NCBI RefSeq assembly: GCF_050624435.1
Contig: NC_134530.1
Span: forward strand, 143,570,721 to 143,634,720
Length of the DNA: 64,000 nucleotides
Source: Tenrec ecaudatus
Lineage: Eukaryota > Chordata > Mammalia > Afrosoricida > Tenrecidae
Direction: 5' to 3'
In this document: positions 11,918 to 24,290 of the stretch, in pieces
Layout of the letters: every line of letters starts with the position of its first letter
Position numbering within the stretch: position 1 is the stretch's first letter
Notes under the pieces: model-generated
The model's input: the letters and a program-made list of their open reading frames with translations, nothing else
The model's database searches: none
Told to the model about the DNA's origin: nothing
Position numbers and translations under genes: made by a program

Positions 11918-14524
11918 ACAGCCTTGGAAGGAGGTACCGTCTGTAAATGGTGTAGCTTTTCTGGAGTGACCAGATTACAGCCCAATGCGCCCCCAATTAG
12001 CAGGAATTTAAAAAAACCAAAACATTAGCTATGTAAGCAATCTGCATTTTGATAAAAATCTATCTGAAATGCGGATAGAAACATACACATTGTGCAACTA
12101 TTTGTACTACCCTGGCTAACAGGGGTGTCGGAGCACCTCTGTGACACCCAGCCCTCACAAAGCAGGGGACAGAGGGGATGCCCGGGACCCTGCTTTCCCG
12201 CCACAGTGCGGCAGACTGAGGGGGACTGCCTACCACCATCCTTAGCGCCCGTCTCGGGACCCTCGAGGGCTTCCCCCGAGCCAGTCAGACTTGTGCCCGC
12301 ACCTGTTGAGCAGCGGCTCCCCGGGCCCCAGATGGCACTGCCAGCCGGCCTTTGTCCCCACAGGGGAGCTCTGGCAGCAGGAACATTGGCTGGCATTTGT
12401 CGAGTCATCCAAGTGCCAAACAGGCTTCCAGGAACTCGTTATGTAAGGAAGCCGGAATGCAGGGGGCCCATGCCCGTGCGCACACCAACCCCTGCCTCGG
12501 GCTGGAAATGAGCAAAGGCCCCCAAGCATCCCCAGTCGTTGTGGAAATGACTGTGTGTCCACGCCTAATGAAGCCTTCTCCAATGACCGCTACTGTAGCT
12601 CGGGGACAAGAGTTGGCCTGAGCGGTCAAGCAGCTCAGCTTGGAAAACAACTGTCATGAGACCCTTCTGGCTCCCTCCAGTTCCACGGCTGACCCGGAGC
12701 AGTGGCCAGACCGAGCCCGGGCACCGCCGGGGGTGAGCCCGCTCTCCTGCGTGGCCCATCAGGACCAGCCACGGGCCACTGGACCCCTGTGAGACCGACC
12801 GGCAGCACTGTGGACATGGCTCGACGGAGAGTGCGAACCCTAACACATGGCCCCTTCTGGGGCTTCAAAGGAAGCCTGCGCCTTGGCTCCAGCCCGTCGT
12901 GCTAACCAAAGCCCGGGGTGGGGGGGATCCAGGGTGCGGGGGACCCACGGGCTGCTCTCTGGGGAGAGCTTCCTGAAGGCTTCCCAGCCTTGAAACCTGG
13001 GGGCAGGGGGGCAGTTCACGTCACGGCAGTGGGCACTCAGAGGCACAAGAACCAAAGGGAGAAACATGAAAGGCAGGCGGTGGCTGAGCCCACGCGATGA
13101 CCACATGCTCGCCTCGGGAGGGCCGCCGGAGTGCTGGGTGTTCGGCCTGGGGTTGGCCTGAGGGACGCACCGGGCGGATCACCAACGCTTGGCTAGCACT
13201 GCCCCAGCCAGGGAGCCCCTCAAGAGGGCGCCGCGGCAGGGAGCAGCAGGAACGTGGCCTGGTGATGCCATCTGCGTGGGACACAGAGCTCTAGGACAGT
13301 AAGGTGGCGGCCCTCAGGCCCTCCCGCGTGAGCCCAAAGTAAGATCCCCATGTCCCCGTGCTCACCGAGACTACTGTTAGCAGCAACAGCAGAAACCCAT
13401 TCAGTGATCCCAGTTCCTGCGAGGCATGCTGATGCAGCAGGGCGCACGGGGCGGACACTCGGCCCACCGGAGTCCCCCTAATCGCTCTGCGGGGACGGAG
13501 CGGGCGGACTTGGTCAGCACCCCCTCACCGCACGCACCCCAGGTCCTCCGAGCCCCCCCTCCCCACCCACACCAGCCCTGGAGAGCCGACGCCTCCGCTG
13601 CAATTCACCCGCTGGCCCGCTTTTCCACGCAATGCCCGGGTTTGGGGTTTGTGCGGTTGTTTTGTTTTGCTTCAAAGAGGGCTCCCGGCTCCACAATCCT
13701 TCGGGGCGGACAGGCGAGACCCACAGCAACTCCCATTCCTAGAAACCACGCCTCCCGTGGCCACTGACCAGAAGGAAGGGAGCCAGGAGGGAAAACAGGC
13801 CGCCATCCACGCCAGGCCGTCTGCGCATCCGACCCCCTCGCGGGACCTGCAACCATCGCGCGTGGCTTCCAGTCACTAACTTGCTCCAACCTCCGGGACG
13901 GACGAGTACTCTGCTTTCGTAGTTTACAGACGCAGCAGGCCACCTGAGGGGTCTAACTAGAGGTGGGCAGAAGCAGCAGCAAGGAGAACAAGGGCCCACA
14001 GTGAGCTGAAACAAGCACCTGCTGCCTGAGCGTCTACGTCTGGGTCATTCGCAGCGAGAACACCAGCGCTGTCCCTCAACACTGCACTGTGCGCGTGATT
14101 CAGGGTCACCTCATCTCCGTGATTCGGGGGCATACTGCGGGGTAGGAGGGCGGGGAAATATTCCACAAGGATGTCCCTGATTTTTTCAAAATTTGGCATT
14201 TGAAAGCACAATCTTAATTGTGTTTTGTTTTTTTAATTCACTGACATGAAACAGTTCACACACGTCCTCAGGTTAGTCAAAAAACCCAATAAGTAAGCGA
14301 AACGTCAAATAGTTTAGAATTCAGCTGCATGTCTTAGCCTCATTTCAAAGAAGAGATGACTAAGAGCTAGGCCCCTGTTGTCGGCCGACGGCGTCACAGT
14401 AGGACAATAAAGGCTCATTGTCTCCCTTGAGTACAAACCGCTGGCCTCCTTCCAGGTCCTGAGCACACCAGGCTCTCTGGTCCCAGGGTCTCTCTACAGA
14501 CTGGGACCAAATTAACCAAACGCC
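11486..14524. other. GC-rich intronic block, mostly unassigned
   Basis: About 12100-13950 has raised GC and CpG content. It gives rise to many long overlapping open frames on both strands, none resembling a protein family I know, so I treat them as chance frames. The (CA)n microsatellite is listed separately. Confidence 0.5.
11867..11912 (+). repeat. (CA)n microsatellite
   Basis: About 23 uninterrupted CA units. Confidence 0.97.
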
Positions 14525-14640
14525 CTGCCATGGAGTTGATACTGACTCACAGCCACCCTCTAGGACGGGGCAGTGCTGCCCCTGTGGATTTCGGAGGCTG
14601 GAACTTTATGGGAGCAGAAAGCCTCAAGTTTCTCCTTGAC
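14525..14640 (-). mobile_element. AfroSINE fragment, minus strand
   Basis: Tail-side part only (atggagttgatactgactca, ctgcccctgtggatttc, gagcagaaagcctcaag). The head is lost just upstream of the ERV 5' LTR. Confidence 0.7.
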
Positions 14641-14763
14641 CTGGGGCACTCCTGGCAAAATTGTCATCTTCAAGGATCCTGTGAGTTGTTTCTCTGCAAG
14701 GCCTTCCTAATTCCCCAGAATGAAACTACCTCTAGTACTCTCCTGCCGTGTTTGGGTTGGGTA

Positions 14764-15369
14764 CAGTCCATGCAGCTGCTTCCCCAGCTCTCCGAAAGAT
14801 GGCCTGCTGGACTGAGCGGCCCCTTCCCCCGCCTCTCCAGGCCAGAGCTGGACTGTGCAGTCCCTGCCTCCAGCGTTCCAAAGAGCTTATCTCTCCCCGG
14901 CCTGGTCTGTACAGTCCCTTCCCTCAGCATTCCAGGATGATTTACTCCAGACCACACCCTGACTCAGACCCGGCGACTGCAGCACCAGAAGGCCTCCTTC
15001 CCCTTATCAGTTCATCAGTCCTTGGCTCAAGCCCTATATATGTCCCACTGCCTCACGGGCAGGCGCGATTCCCCTGACCTAACTCGCTGGGTCTCGGAAC
15101 CCGCCTGGGGGCTCAAGATGCCCCCGTCCCTTTCTCTGCTCTCCCTTCCCTCCTGGAAGTTCTTTCCCTGCCTCAATAAAATCTTTCTCAACTTTACATT
15201 CCTAGCTAAATTCTGTCTCTGTCCCATGCCTCCGTCTCCAACCTCTCATCTTGGTGCTGAAAGACCCAGGACCAACAGGAGGGGCCTCTGTGCCGCCCCG
15301 GCCCTCCTCTGGCTGGTACGGTCCTCCTCTGGCTGGTACGCAGCCCTGTCCTCCGTTTTCAACCTCTCA
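14764..15369 (+). mobile_element. 5' LTR of a class I endogenous retrovirus
   Basis: About 606 bases, paired with the LTR at 17021-17484 by extensive direct similarity (for example ctgcagcaccagaaggcctc). TATA-like tatatatg at 15035-15042 and AATAAA at 15175-15180. U3 has an internal imperfect duplication (two copies of a cagtccct...cattcc-type unit) absent from the 3' LTR. The start is approximate; the end is set by ctctca before the primer-binding site. Confidence 0.85.
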
Positions 15370-15372
15370 TGT

Positions 15373-15391
15373 TGGTGCATGAAACCCGGGA
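15373..15391 (+). other. Retroviral primer-binding site, tRNA-Phe-like
   Basis: tggtgcatgaaacccggga directly after the 5' LTR. It matches the 3' end complement of tRNA-Phe except for a one-base insertion and a substitution near the middle, placing the element among ERV-F-type class I ERVs by primer usage. Confidence 0.65.
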
Positions 15392-15975
15392 AGAGGAAGA
15401 GGTGCCTTGACACACCTGCCCACCCTTGGGCAAGTGCAGTGCCCTTCTCTCCTCGATCCCCCTTTCCCTTGAACCGGGACCCCTCAGCTGCCATCCGCCG
15501 GCCGCATCTACAAGTGAGTACCTAGCAGTCACTGCACCTTCTGACGGGGCTAGAGTGCAGTCTGTCTGAGCTTTTTCTACCAGTTTGTGTGTTTCGTGTG
15601 GGCAGTTCTGCAGTGCCTGATCTCAGATTTACTCTAAAATCTACTTCCTCCTCCTCCCTGGCAGTTCTGCGGTACCTGCTCTCAGACCTTATCTAAAAGA
15701 CCTTCATTCAGCAGGTCACAAAGCCAGGCCCCTCCCCCTCCCTAGCTTCATGGGGTGTCTTTCACTGTCACTGACCCAAGGTCCCTGTCTGCCAGTGAAA
15801 GCCGCAGGCCTGCACCAGGGAACCTTCCTGTTCTGGGGAGTCCAGGACTCTCCCACTGGCCCCTAGCTCTGACCGGGAAGCCTGGGTTACCAGGCCACCG
15901 CCTGACTGATGGGTGTCGAAGGGGACCAGGACACGTCCTTCTCCTCTGACCGTACCCCTTGCGGTCTAAGACACC

Positions 15976-17005
15976 ATGGGAAGCTCGCTCTCTAAGCCTC
16001 CCAGGGACAGTCCCTTGGGATGCTTCCTGACCAATCTCACAGAACTGGGCCTGGCTCTGGATAGTCTCCCTAAGCATCTCGTCTTTTTCTGTAACCAAGT
16101 GTGGCCACAATCCCAATTGGACAATGAGTCACACTGGACAGGACTTTTGATTCCAACATTCTCTGCGACCTCGACAAATTTTGTCACCAGAATCAAATGG
16201 TCTGAGGTTCCATATGTTCAGGCCCTTTTCTTTCTTCACTCCCGTCCCTCTCTATGTACTGCCTGCCACCCTGCTCAAGTCCTCCTAACCAAACACTCTC
16301 TTAATCAGGCCCCTGAGAGTACTCCCCCTTGTCTTTCCCTGAACCCCCTGACTCCTTGTTTGCATCCCCAGTAAGGCCTCCTCCATATTCTGGGTGCCCC
16401 TCACCACCACCTCCCTCTGCTCAGCCTCCCAAACCCCACAGCCACGTGTTACCTTACTCAGGCTTACAAGCCAGCTCTCACAGAGCAGTTAATTTTGACA
16501 AGCTGCAGGAAATTACCCAGCAACCGAGTGAGAACCCGGAAGCTTTCCTCACTGAAGTCTCAACCCAGTCCATGAGGCTAGACCCCACCTCTCCAACGGG
16601 GTTACTGTGCTAGCCACTCATTTGATAACGCAGTCAGCCCCTGGCATTAAAAAGAAACTTAAAAAAGCTGAGGATGGCCCTCGGACCCCCATCTGTGACT
16701 GGTAAACATGGCATTTAAGGTTCTAACACCCGAAGGGAACAGGCTGAGGCGGCTCACAAATCCGGAGCCCACCAAGGGGCAAACTGGCAAGTGCAAGTCT
16801 TGATTGCCGCCCTGGAGCCGGCTGGAGGGAGGGGTCAGACTTCAGGAAACGGCAACTTCAGTGACTCTGACCGCCTGCCACTGGGACCCTGCTTCACATG
16901 CGGCCAGGAAGGGCACTGGGCGAAGCGTTGCCCACATCCCCGGCCATCCTCTAAGCTTTGCCCATTGTGCGGTCAGCAGGGCCACTGGAGAAGTGACTGC
17001 CCCTT
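15976..17005 (+). pseudogene. Degenerate gag of a class I ERV
   Basis: Broken gag reading frame of an old gammaretrovirus-like ERV. It starts at 15976 with Met-Gly, a possible myristoylation site, in a matrix-like segment. The open segment ends at a stop at about 16374. A capsid-like segment continues in another frame (16329-16613) and ends at a stop. The nucleocapsid part (16791-17005) keeps two CCHC zinc knuckles, at 16890-16931 and 16959-17000. Frame changes and stops make it non-functional. No pro, pol or env follows: the 3' LTR begins within about 20 bases of the second knuckle, so a large internal deletion has removed them. Confidence 0.85.
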
Positions 17006-17020
17006 GGCGCTTAGCTGCAG

Positions 17021-17484
17021 GTCAGTCCATGCAGCTGGTAGTCTGCTGGACTGTGCAGTCCTTGCCTCCAGCGGTCCAAGGAGCTTATCAGCGTTCAGGA
17101 TGTTTTACTCACAGAACACATCCTGACTCAGACCCTACAACTGCAGCACCAGAAGGCCTCCTTCCCTTTATCGAGCCCTATGTATGTCCCACTGCCTCAC
17201 TGCCAGGCGCGATTCCCCTAACCTAACTCCTTGGGTCTCGGAACCCGCCTGGGGGCTCAAGATAACCCCGTCCCTTTCTCTGCTCCCTTCCCTCCCGGGA
17301 GTTCTTTCCCTGCCTCAATAAAATCTTTGTCAACTTCACATTCCCAGCTAAATTCTATGCTCTGAGCCTCCATCTCCACCCTCTCATCTTGGTACTGAAA
17401 CCTGGGACCGACAGGAGGGGCCTCTGTGCTGCCCGGCCCTCCTCTGGCCGGTGCGCAGCCCTGTCCTCCGTTTTCAACCTCTCA
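17021..17484 (+). mobile_element. 3' LTR of the class I ERV
   Basis: About 464 bases matching the 5' LTR, with AATAAA at 17317-17322 and the same ending ctctca. The TATA position reads tatgtatg. There is no polypurine tract before it, in line with a deletion reaching the LTR. Confidence 0.85.
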
Positions 17485-17757
17485 TGCGGTGCTTTCTGGC
17501 TTCTTCTTAGTCCTTGTTGAAAGGTTATTTGTTGAATGCCCGTCTTGTCTACTAATCCTTATGTTCTTACAAAAGCAGGGGTGATCTTGTCTACTCCGTT
17601 CCACAACCGTTTGTTCTTACACACCCAGTACAATAGGAGTGCAATTAATGAGCAACAATAGCATGTAACTCTCACTGAGTACTTCCTATATGTTCGGCTG
17701 AGTCAAAAAGCATTGCTACTGACTTGTACAAACTCTTATTCAAGTACCAGAGCATGA

Positions 17758-17962
17758 GGGCAGCCCTGGTGGCGGAGCGGTTACACGTTGGGCTATTAAC
17801 GGCAAGGTCAGCGGTTTGAAACTAACAGCCACTCCACAGTAAAAAATACAAAGCCTTCTCCTCCTGTGAAGAGGTACAGTCTCAGAAAGACACCCGGCGT
17901 ACTGCTGACCCGTAGGGCCGTTAGAGCCAGTCAACTCCATGGCAGTGGGTGAGGAGTTGCTG
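17758..17962 (+). mobile_element. AfroSINE
   Basis: Head cagccctggtggcggagcgg, box B-like gcggtttgaaacta, tail ccgttagagccagtcaactc and catggcagtgggtgagg. Near full length. Confidence 0.9.
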
Positions 17963-20900
17963 TTTTTCAGTCAAACATGAAGCGGTGGTTTCTTGCCCGG
18001 TGCTCCCTCTAAGGCTGCATACTTCTGAAGCTGGCACTTCCAGCTCTCTGCCCTTTCCCAAAGAATTCCGCACTCTTGGACGGACACCACATCAAAATGG
18101 CAGTGTTGGCATCCTCAAGGGACTCTGAGCATCTTCACTGTAGATGCTCCTTGAGTTTTAAGGATATAAAGAAGTCCAAGAGGCAAGATCAAGGCTGCAG
18201 GAGAGACAGGGACAGGTTTCTCAAAGAAATCCGCACAGGGCAAAATATAAACGAATTAAAAATAAGAAATAAGCACAAGGGCAGACCTTGCTAGGGCTGT
18301 CGTGATAAAAAAGCTCCTCAGGACACCTCTCCTGACCGACATCTCGTCAGTGCACGTTCCATTTTCTCATCATTTCTCCCCCACCAGCGCCCCACGTTCA
18401 AGGAAATCAGTCATTCTTGTTGTTCTGTGCCATTGAACTGCTCTGTCCTATGGGCCCAGTGCGTTGCAGACTCAGACACACCCAGCCCGGGGCCACCCAC
18501 ACACCCACTGGTGCAGCCACCACGCCAGCTCATCCTGCTGAGGGGCTTCCTCGCTTTTACCAAGCATGGCCTTCTTGTCCGGGTCCTGATAACGTGAGAA
18601 AAGTATGCTAGACACCCGCCAGGACCTTCATAGCGGATCTCTCTGCCTCGCATGTAACGAGGCCCACCAGCAGATCTCCTCAGCAGCCCCTGTGTTGGCT
18701 GGACCTTGTTCTCTGGGTCATCTTGGTAAAGGCAATATTCATCCCTGATTATGACCAGGACTATAAAACCGTCTTCCTTCGTTTCAAGCTTGCACGAAAG
18801 ACTGGTGGAAAGATCAGCTCTTTGAGGATAAAAAAGACAACAATCCAGAGTTTGTAATTCTAATAAACTGGGGCAGAGTGGAGGGGAAGAAAATTTCTTA
18901 TCAAGGTACCAGCGGTCTTATTTTCTTGAAGTTATTTATAACTATTTGCAAAGAACAACATATACTTAAAACCATTCCAGTCGCACGCAGAGTCTCTGAT
19001 GGTGGGGCTTGCATAGCTTCAAGCAAGACACTCAGAAAACGCAGCCTCTCCCTCCTGCAGCCCGTTTTAAAAACTTCCTGAGTCCGAGGACATACGGAGC
19101 ACCCAGTTCTTAAATCAGGTTGGTTCTCATGATGGCCCATGAGAATGCGTGGAATATCACCGAGAGGAAAATGAGTTTTTTAAAGCACAAACACTCTGAG
19201 TCTCTACTTAACGAGTGCGCATTTGAAGAAGTGTTCTGGAAGTGAATGTCCTCAGCAAGCCTTCATAAAGGACAAGCCGAACCCCCACCCCACCTCGCAA
19301 AATCTTCACCACCACCCAAGTAGGACATTTCACTGCCCCCGCTTCACGGATGGAGAAACAAAGGCTTGGATTTGCTCACTTGTCGCCACAGAAACTAGTG
19401 TCCAGGTCTGTGCGACGCCGGAGACCAGGTTCTCCCCTAAACCGTCAATCACACTACCAAGTTAAACATCTGCTGTAATCAGGGCGGTTATAAAAAGCAC
19501 GCACACACTTCTTACATTTCTGCCCATCCTGACTCACTCTTGTTCTCACCGCCCCCGCCCCGGCCTGCCACGCAACTCCGCCAACTGATCAAACCCCGCG
19601 TGGGCACGCCTCCTCTGCCTCGCTCAGGCATGTGTTCCACTGGAGATGGCCGATGCTTATCAGTGGCAGTTTGTCAGGGCCCTGCATAGGCTGTGACGGA
19701 TCAACGGGCTTATTAAGAAAGGATATGTGAATCATATACATACGACCCAATCAAATCTTGCTATCTATATTTCTTAGAGTCCTGTGGGAATGCGATTTCC
19801 TAAGATGTGGAGCTGCTGCTTGGAAGGGGCTGTGGAGAGCTCTGTGGCCTTGAGGGGAGAGCAGACTCCACAACGACACGGCTTAGCACAGGTCTGCAAC
19901 CTCGCGCACCCCGAAAAACGAAAGCACGATGTAAAGCATCTCTATGAAGTCCTTCCAGATGCAGCCCCCAGCTGCGACACCAGCTGTGGTCTACTCCCAG
20001 CTCTTGGCCTTGGAAACAAGCCACTCAGCCTCCTCGGTCAAAGGAAAGCATCTGGCCGGCTGAGCAGCCTAACGATCTCTTGGACTCACACAGCTAAGCA
20101 CAGCAGCACAGAAAGTTCAACCTGTGCTTGGGAGTTAGTTCACACGGCTCAGGAAACACAACTCTGCTGATGGGCATCGGTGCCCGACACCTTATAGCTC
20201 CGAGTGTCTCTGCCTGGACTCCTCAGTAAGGCCCAGGGGCCTGGGAGCACTGCTACACGGCTTCAGCACCCCCTTGTCCTCTCAGGAGCATCCACTGCCA
20301 GGCCCCTGGCCACGGCCCCTCTGAGAGAGACAACTCTTCCAGCAGTCTGGTGCCAGCTCTGGTTTCTCCAGCTCTAGTCTCATGTCTAGCCCTACCTCTG
20401 AAAACATTTCCACCAGGAAGTTCTAATGCCAAGCCCCTCACCCACACTTCCCCCTTCTCTCCATGGCCTTCCCTTTCTCCTGGGAGCCTCAGTCATTCCT
20501 CCCAACATAAAGCACGTATGGCTTTCCGCCCGTCCACATACCCGCTCCTGGGCATGTCTTGGATTTCCTACGCCTGAGACTTTATAGATCGTCCTAAGAA
20601 CGGCCTCTCCATCCTGGAGGTCTGGCTAGGCCACCACACCGTATCCGTCGGGCCTTCTTCCAAAGCCCCAGCCAGCCATCCCGAACACCCAAATCTTGAG
20701 ATGGCACCAGTGTCCGTATCTTTCTTGTTTGTGCGAGACTCAAGCTTCCGGCGGCGGACAGGAAGCCCGCAGCACCTCGTGCACAGCAGCTGGTTCAGCA
20801 AGGGTGACCTGCATGACACCGACAGTACTGTACCCTGAACAAAGCACTCAGATAAAACGTCCGGAACCTCCAACACTCACAGGAGCCGTGTCTCCAGCTT

Positions 20901-21304
20901 CTAAAATCAGAACCGCAAAGGTCAGAGAAGTGAGTCTGTGCCGAGTACCCCTCCAGACCACACCATCCATTGGGTAATCAGCTAATGGGTATTTCGAAAC
21001 CAGTACTAAGACAAGTGGCAGGTATCAGGTGAAACACTGGATTTGCTACCTTGTCTAGGAAGTACTGAAGTCATTTACAATTTTCCTTCCCAGTTCCATT
21101 TATCTTGGTTCTCCGGGGTGCTTACTGCTCAACCAGGCGTGCACACTGGCTCCAGACAGCTGCACTTACTGTCTCTTTTGTTTTCAAGCCATTCTCCTTT
21201 CGACTAACTCAAATTATTCTAAATTAAAACTCTACATAAAAATATCCACAGTAGTTTTAAATCGCTTCTATCCCTAAGTTGAAATATAACAAACCCAACG
21301 AAGC
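17963..21304. other. Intronic stretch without recognised features
   Basis: Over 3 kb with no repeat I can assign with confidence and no conserved exon. Open frames are short and lack family signatures. Confidence 0.45.
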
Positions 21305-21385
21305 TAAACTCAGTGCCACTGCATGGATTCCAACACACAGTGACCTCATAGGACAGCGGAGAACTGGCCCGGTGAGTTTCAGACA
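21305..21385 (-). mobile_element. AfroSINE fragment, minus strand
   Basis: Tail-side remnant (gcatggattccaacacacag, cataggacagcggagaactg). Confidence 0.6.
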
Positions 21386-22334
21386 CTGTCACTCTTTTTA
21401 TCTTACCACTTGGTTTTCTTTTAAAGAACATACAGGACTTAAAAAAACAACATAAAGAGAACTCACAAGCCCTAGAAGCAGCAAAGGTACAGATCACTTT
21501 GATGAAAAGGAAGCAAGCCAATTAATCCCCAGTAATTTTCTAAGGAGCCCGGGGCCGGCGAGGCTGCTTGTGAGCTGACGGTCTACTTTCCAACAGACAG
21601 ACAGACGGCAGCCAGGAAGAGGAACAGCCCCGATTGGGGGCAGAGTGCTACAAGGAAGGACAAGACCAAGTGACTTCTACTTAGAGCCTGCGTTGGCTTT
21701 TGGATATCCAAACCAGCCGCTTTTCGTAGCATTAGATTCTGCAGGCAACGAGGAATGATCAAGTACCACACCGCCCACCCCCAAGGCAGGAGTCAAAGGT
21801 CTTTCCTCACGATGTCCAGGTAAAGCTCCCGCTTCCTCTGAGAACACTCCAGCCAGCTCTGCAGGTGGTACCACACCACCCCCAGATGGGACATCTGTGC
21901 TGGTCCAAGTTCCCATGGGAAGCAGAAAGGCCGCAGTTTGTTCCACATGCAGAATCATCCACCTCCCAAGGGTGATCACAGCCTCGGGGTGCTGCTGCTG
22001 CTTCCACAGGATGTCTTTGGGGTATGTTCGATCTAACGCAGAACGTCTCTCGTGTGGAGATGAGACAGTGAGGGTCAGAAACTGAAAAAGCAGAACAGAA
22101 GATAAGCTGCATGCAGAGGAGCATCTCTTAGCAGGGCCCTCCAGGTTCTCGGTGGCAGGACGGGGGTTCCTGCGCCTGAGGACTTAGGAGGAGGAGAGGG
22201 AGGGAATGCTCTCAAACTGAACATGGAAAAACACATACATGCCTAGAATTCTCCTGATAATATTTTTAGGCATATGCAAGTCTATCCATAAAAATTCACT
22301 GGCTCGACCTCCCATACCACTCAGCCAACACTGG

Positions 22335-24290
22335 CAGGGTTGTTGTTGTTGTTGTTGCTGTCAGGTGACTTCGAGTCCGTTCCGACTCACACCACCCTGG
22401 TCCTGCACCCTCCTCACAGCTGGTCGCATGTTTGAGCCCGGCACTGCTGCCACTCCAACACTACAGTTCCAGGGCCTTCCTCCTTCGCTGCCCCTCCACT
22501 CCACCACGCATGATGGCCTTCTCCAGGGGCTGGCGTCTCCTGACGACATGTCCAAAGGATGCGAGGCAATGTCTCCTCATTGTTGCCTCTAAGGAGCTTT
22601 CTGGCTGTACTTCTACTAAAGACAGTTCTGCTTGTTTTTCTGGCAGTCTGGGGTCTTTCAACATTCTAAGAAAGGTCTTTCTTATACATGCACATGAGGC
22701 CATGGCAGATCTGAGTCCAAAGCAACATCCATGCTTTTCAACACGTTAAAGAGTTCTTCTGCAGCACATTTACCCAATGTTTTGCATAGTACGATCTCTT
22801 GACTGCTGCTTCCATGAACATTGATTTTGGATCCAAGCAAAACAAAATCCTTGACCTCTTCAATCTTTTCCCCATTTATGATGATTGATATTGGCCCATT
22901 TGTGAGGATTTGGGTCTTCTTAACACTGAGTTGTCATCCACACTGAAGGCTGCAATCCTTGAGCTTCATCAGCAGGTGCTTCAAGTCTTCTTCATTTTCA
23001 GCGAGCAAGGTTGTCTCAACTGCCTATCAAAAGTATAAAAAACAAGCCTTCCCCCAATCCTGAAGCCAAACTCTTCCTCATCTAAGCCCACCTCTCTAAT
23101 TATTTGTTCAGCGCACACACTGAACAAGTACGGTGAGAGGATACAACCCTGATGCACACCTTTCCTGACTTTAAACCCTGCAGTAGTATGCCCTTGTTCA
23201 GTTCCTACAAGTGCCTTTTGATCGGAGTGCAGCTTCTTCATGAGCATGATGAAGTGCTTTGGAATTTCCCTTCTTCTCAGCCTGTCCATACTTCGTCATG
23301 ACCCACACAGCTGGACGCCGTGGTACAGTCAGTGAGACACAAGGAAACAGCTACTGATAGATGCTGCTCTCAGCTAAGATCCGTGTGAGGTCAACAACGG
23401 TATTCCTCCTTCCACACCCTCTTCTGAAGCTGAACCTCTGGCAGCTCCGTCGGTGTACTGCTGCAACCACGGGTAGATGACCTGCAGCAAAATTCCCCTT
23501 TCATGTGAAACCGATGATTCTGTTCTACAGTTTGAGCATTCTGTTGAGCCACCTGCCCTCGGACAGGTACAAAGATGGGTCTCTCGCAGCTAGCCGGCCA
23601 ACTCGCCGTCTTTCACCTTTCATGTCAAAAACGAGTGTTTCCAGTGCTTCATTAACCTATTGAAACATTTCTGTTGTTATCCCATCGATTCCCGGAACCC
23701 TGTTGTGGCTGCCTTCGGCGCAGCATGAACATGTTCCTTCAGCACCATCGATTCATGCCACCTCCGGAAATGGTGGCCTGTCAGCACCTTCTGTCTGGCA
23801 CCGTGACTCATCACAATTTTGTCTAGAGAATCTTTCAATATTGCAACTCAAAGCTTGCATGATTTCTTGAACTCTTACAATCTCAGTTATGACGACTGTG
23901 TTCTTCCTTTTGGGGTTTCTAACTCTAGGTCTTTGCACATTTCTTCATAATATTTTATAATGTCTTCTCAAGCTGCACTTCAGAATTTTCTATTCAGCTT
24001 TCGGTCTTCCGCGTTTCTTCCATGTGCCCTAGCCACTCTACCGTTCAGATGAAGTCTCGCTCTGACACCCACGCCGATCTCCCTGGGCTGTCTTTTGAAT
24101 GACCTTGTGCTTTCTCCGTGTGTGATGTTCCTGGTGCCCTCCGTCCGCTCACCGGGTCTTCTGTCCTGAGTGCTCAAGGTGTCAGAGGAGGTCTTGAGAT
24201 GCTCGCGGAATCCAGGCGGGACAGACTCCAGGTGGTATTTTGGCTCTGGCGGCCTTGTTTGAGTTTTCTTCTGCTGCAACCTGAACCCAC
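22335..24290 (-). pseudogene. RTE-clade LINE relic (reverse transcriptase)
   Basis: About 2 kb of a degenerate RTE element on the minus strand, of the Afrotheria type related to BovB. Frame 23289-22981 keeps GVHQGCILSPYLFSV, the reverse transcriptase motif around QGCILSP, and EVGLDEEEFGFRI. Frame 22703-22461 keeps the C-terminal FGHVVRRRQPLEKAI block. The catalytic YADD motif is not readable where expected, and there are multiple frameshifts. The 3' end starts with a GTT/GCT run near 22342. Confidence 0.85.

Noticed and set aside
12092-12511. 139-codon plus-strand open frame
   Set aside because: No domain, no splice context and an equally long opposite-strand frame; chance frame in GC-rich intron.
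22432-22749. Plus-strand frame in the 22-24 kb region as a gene
   Set aside because: It is the antisense of the RTE LINE relic.
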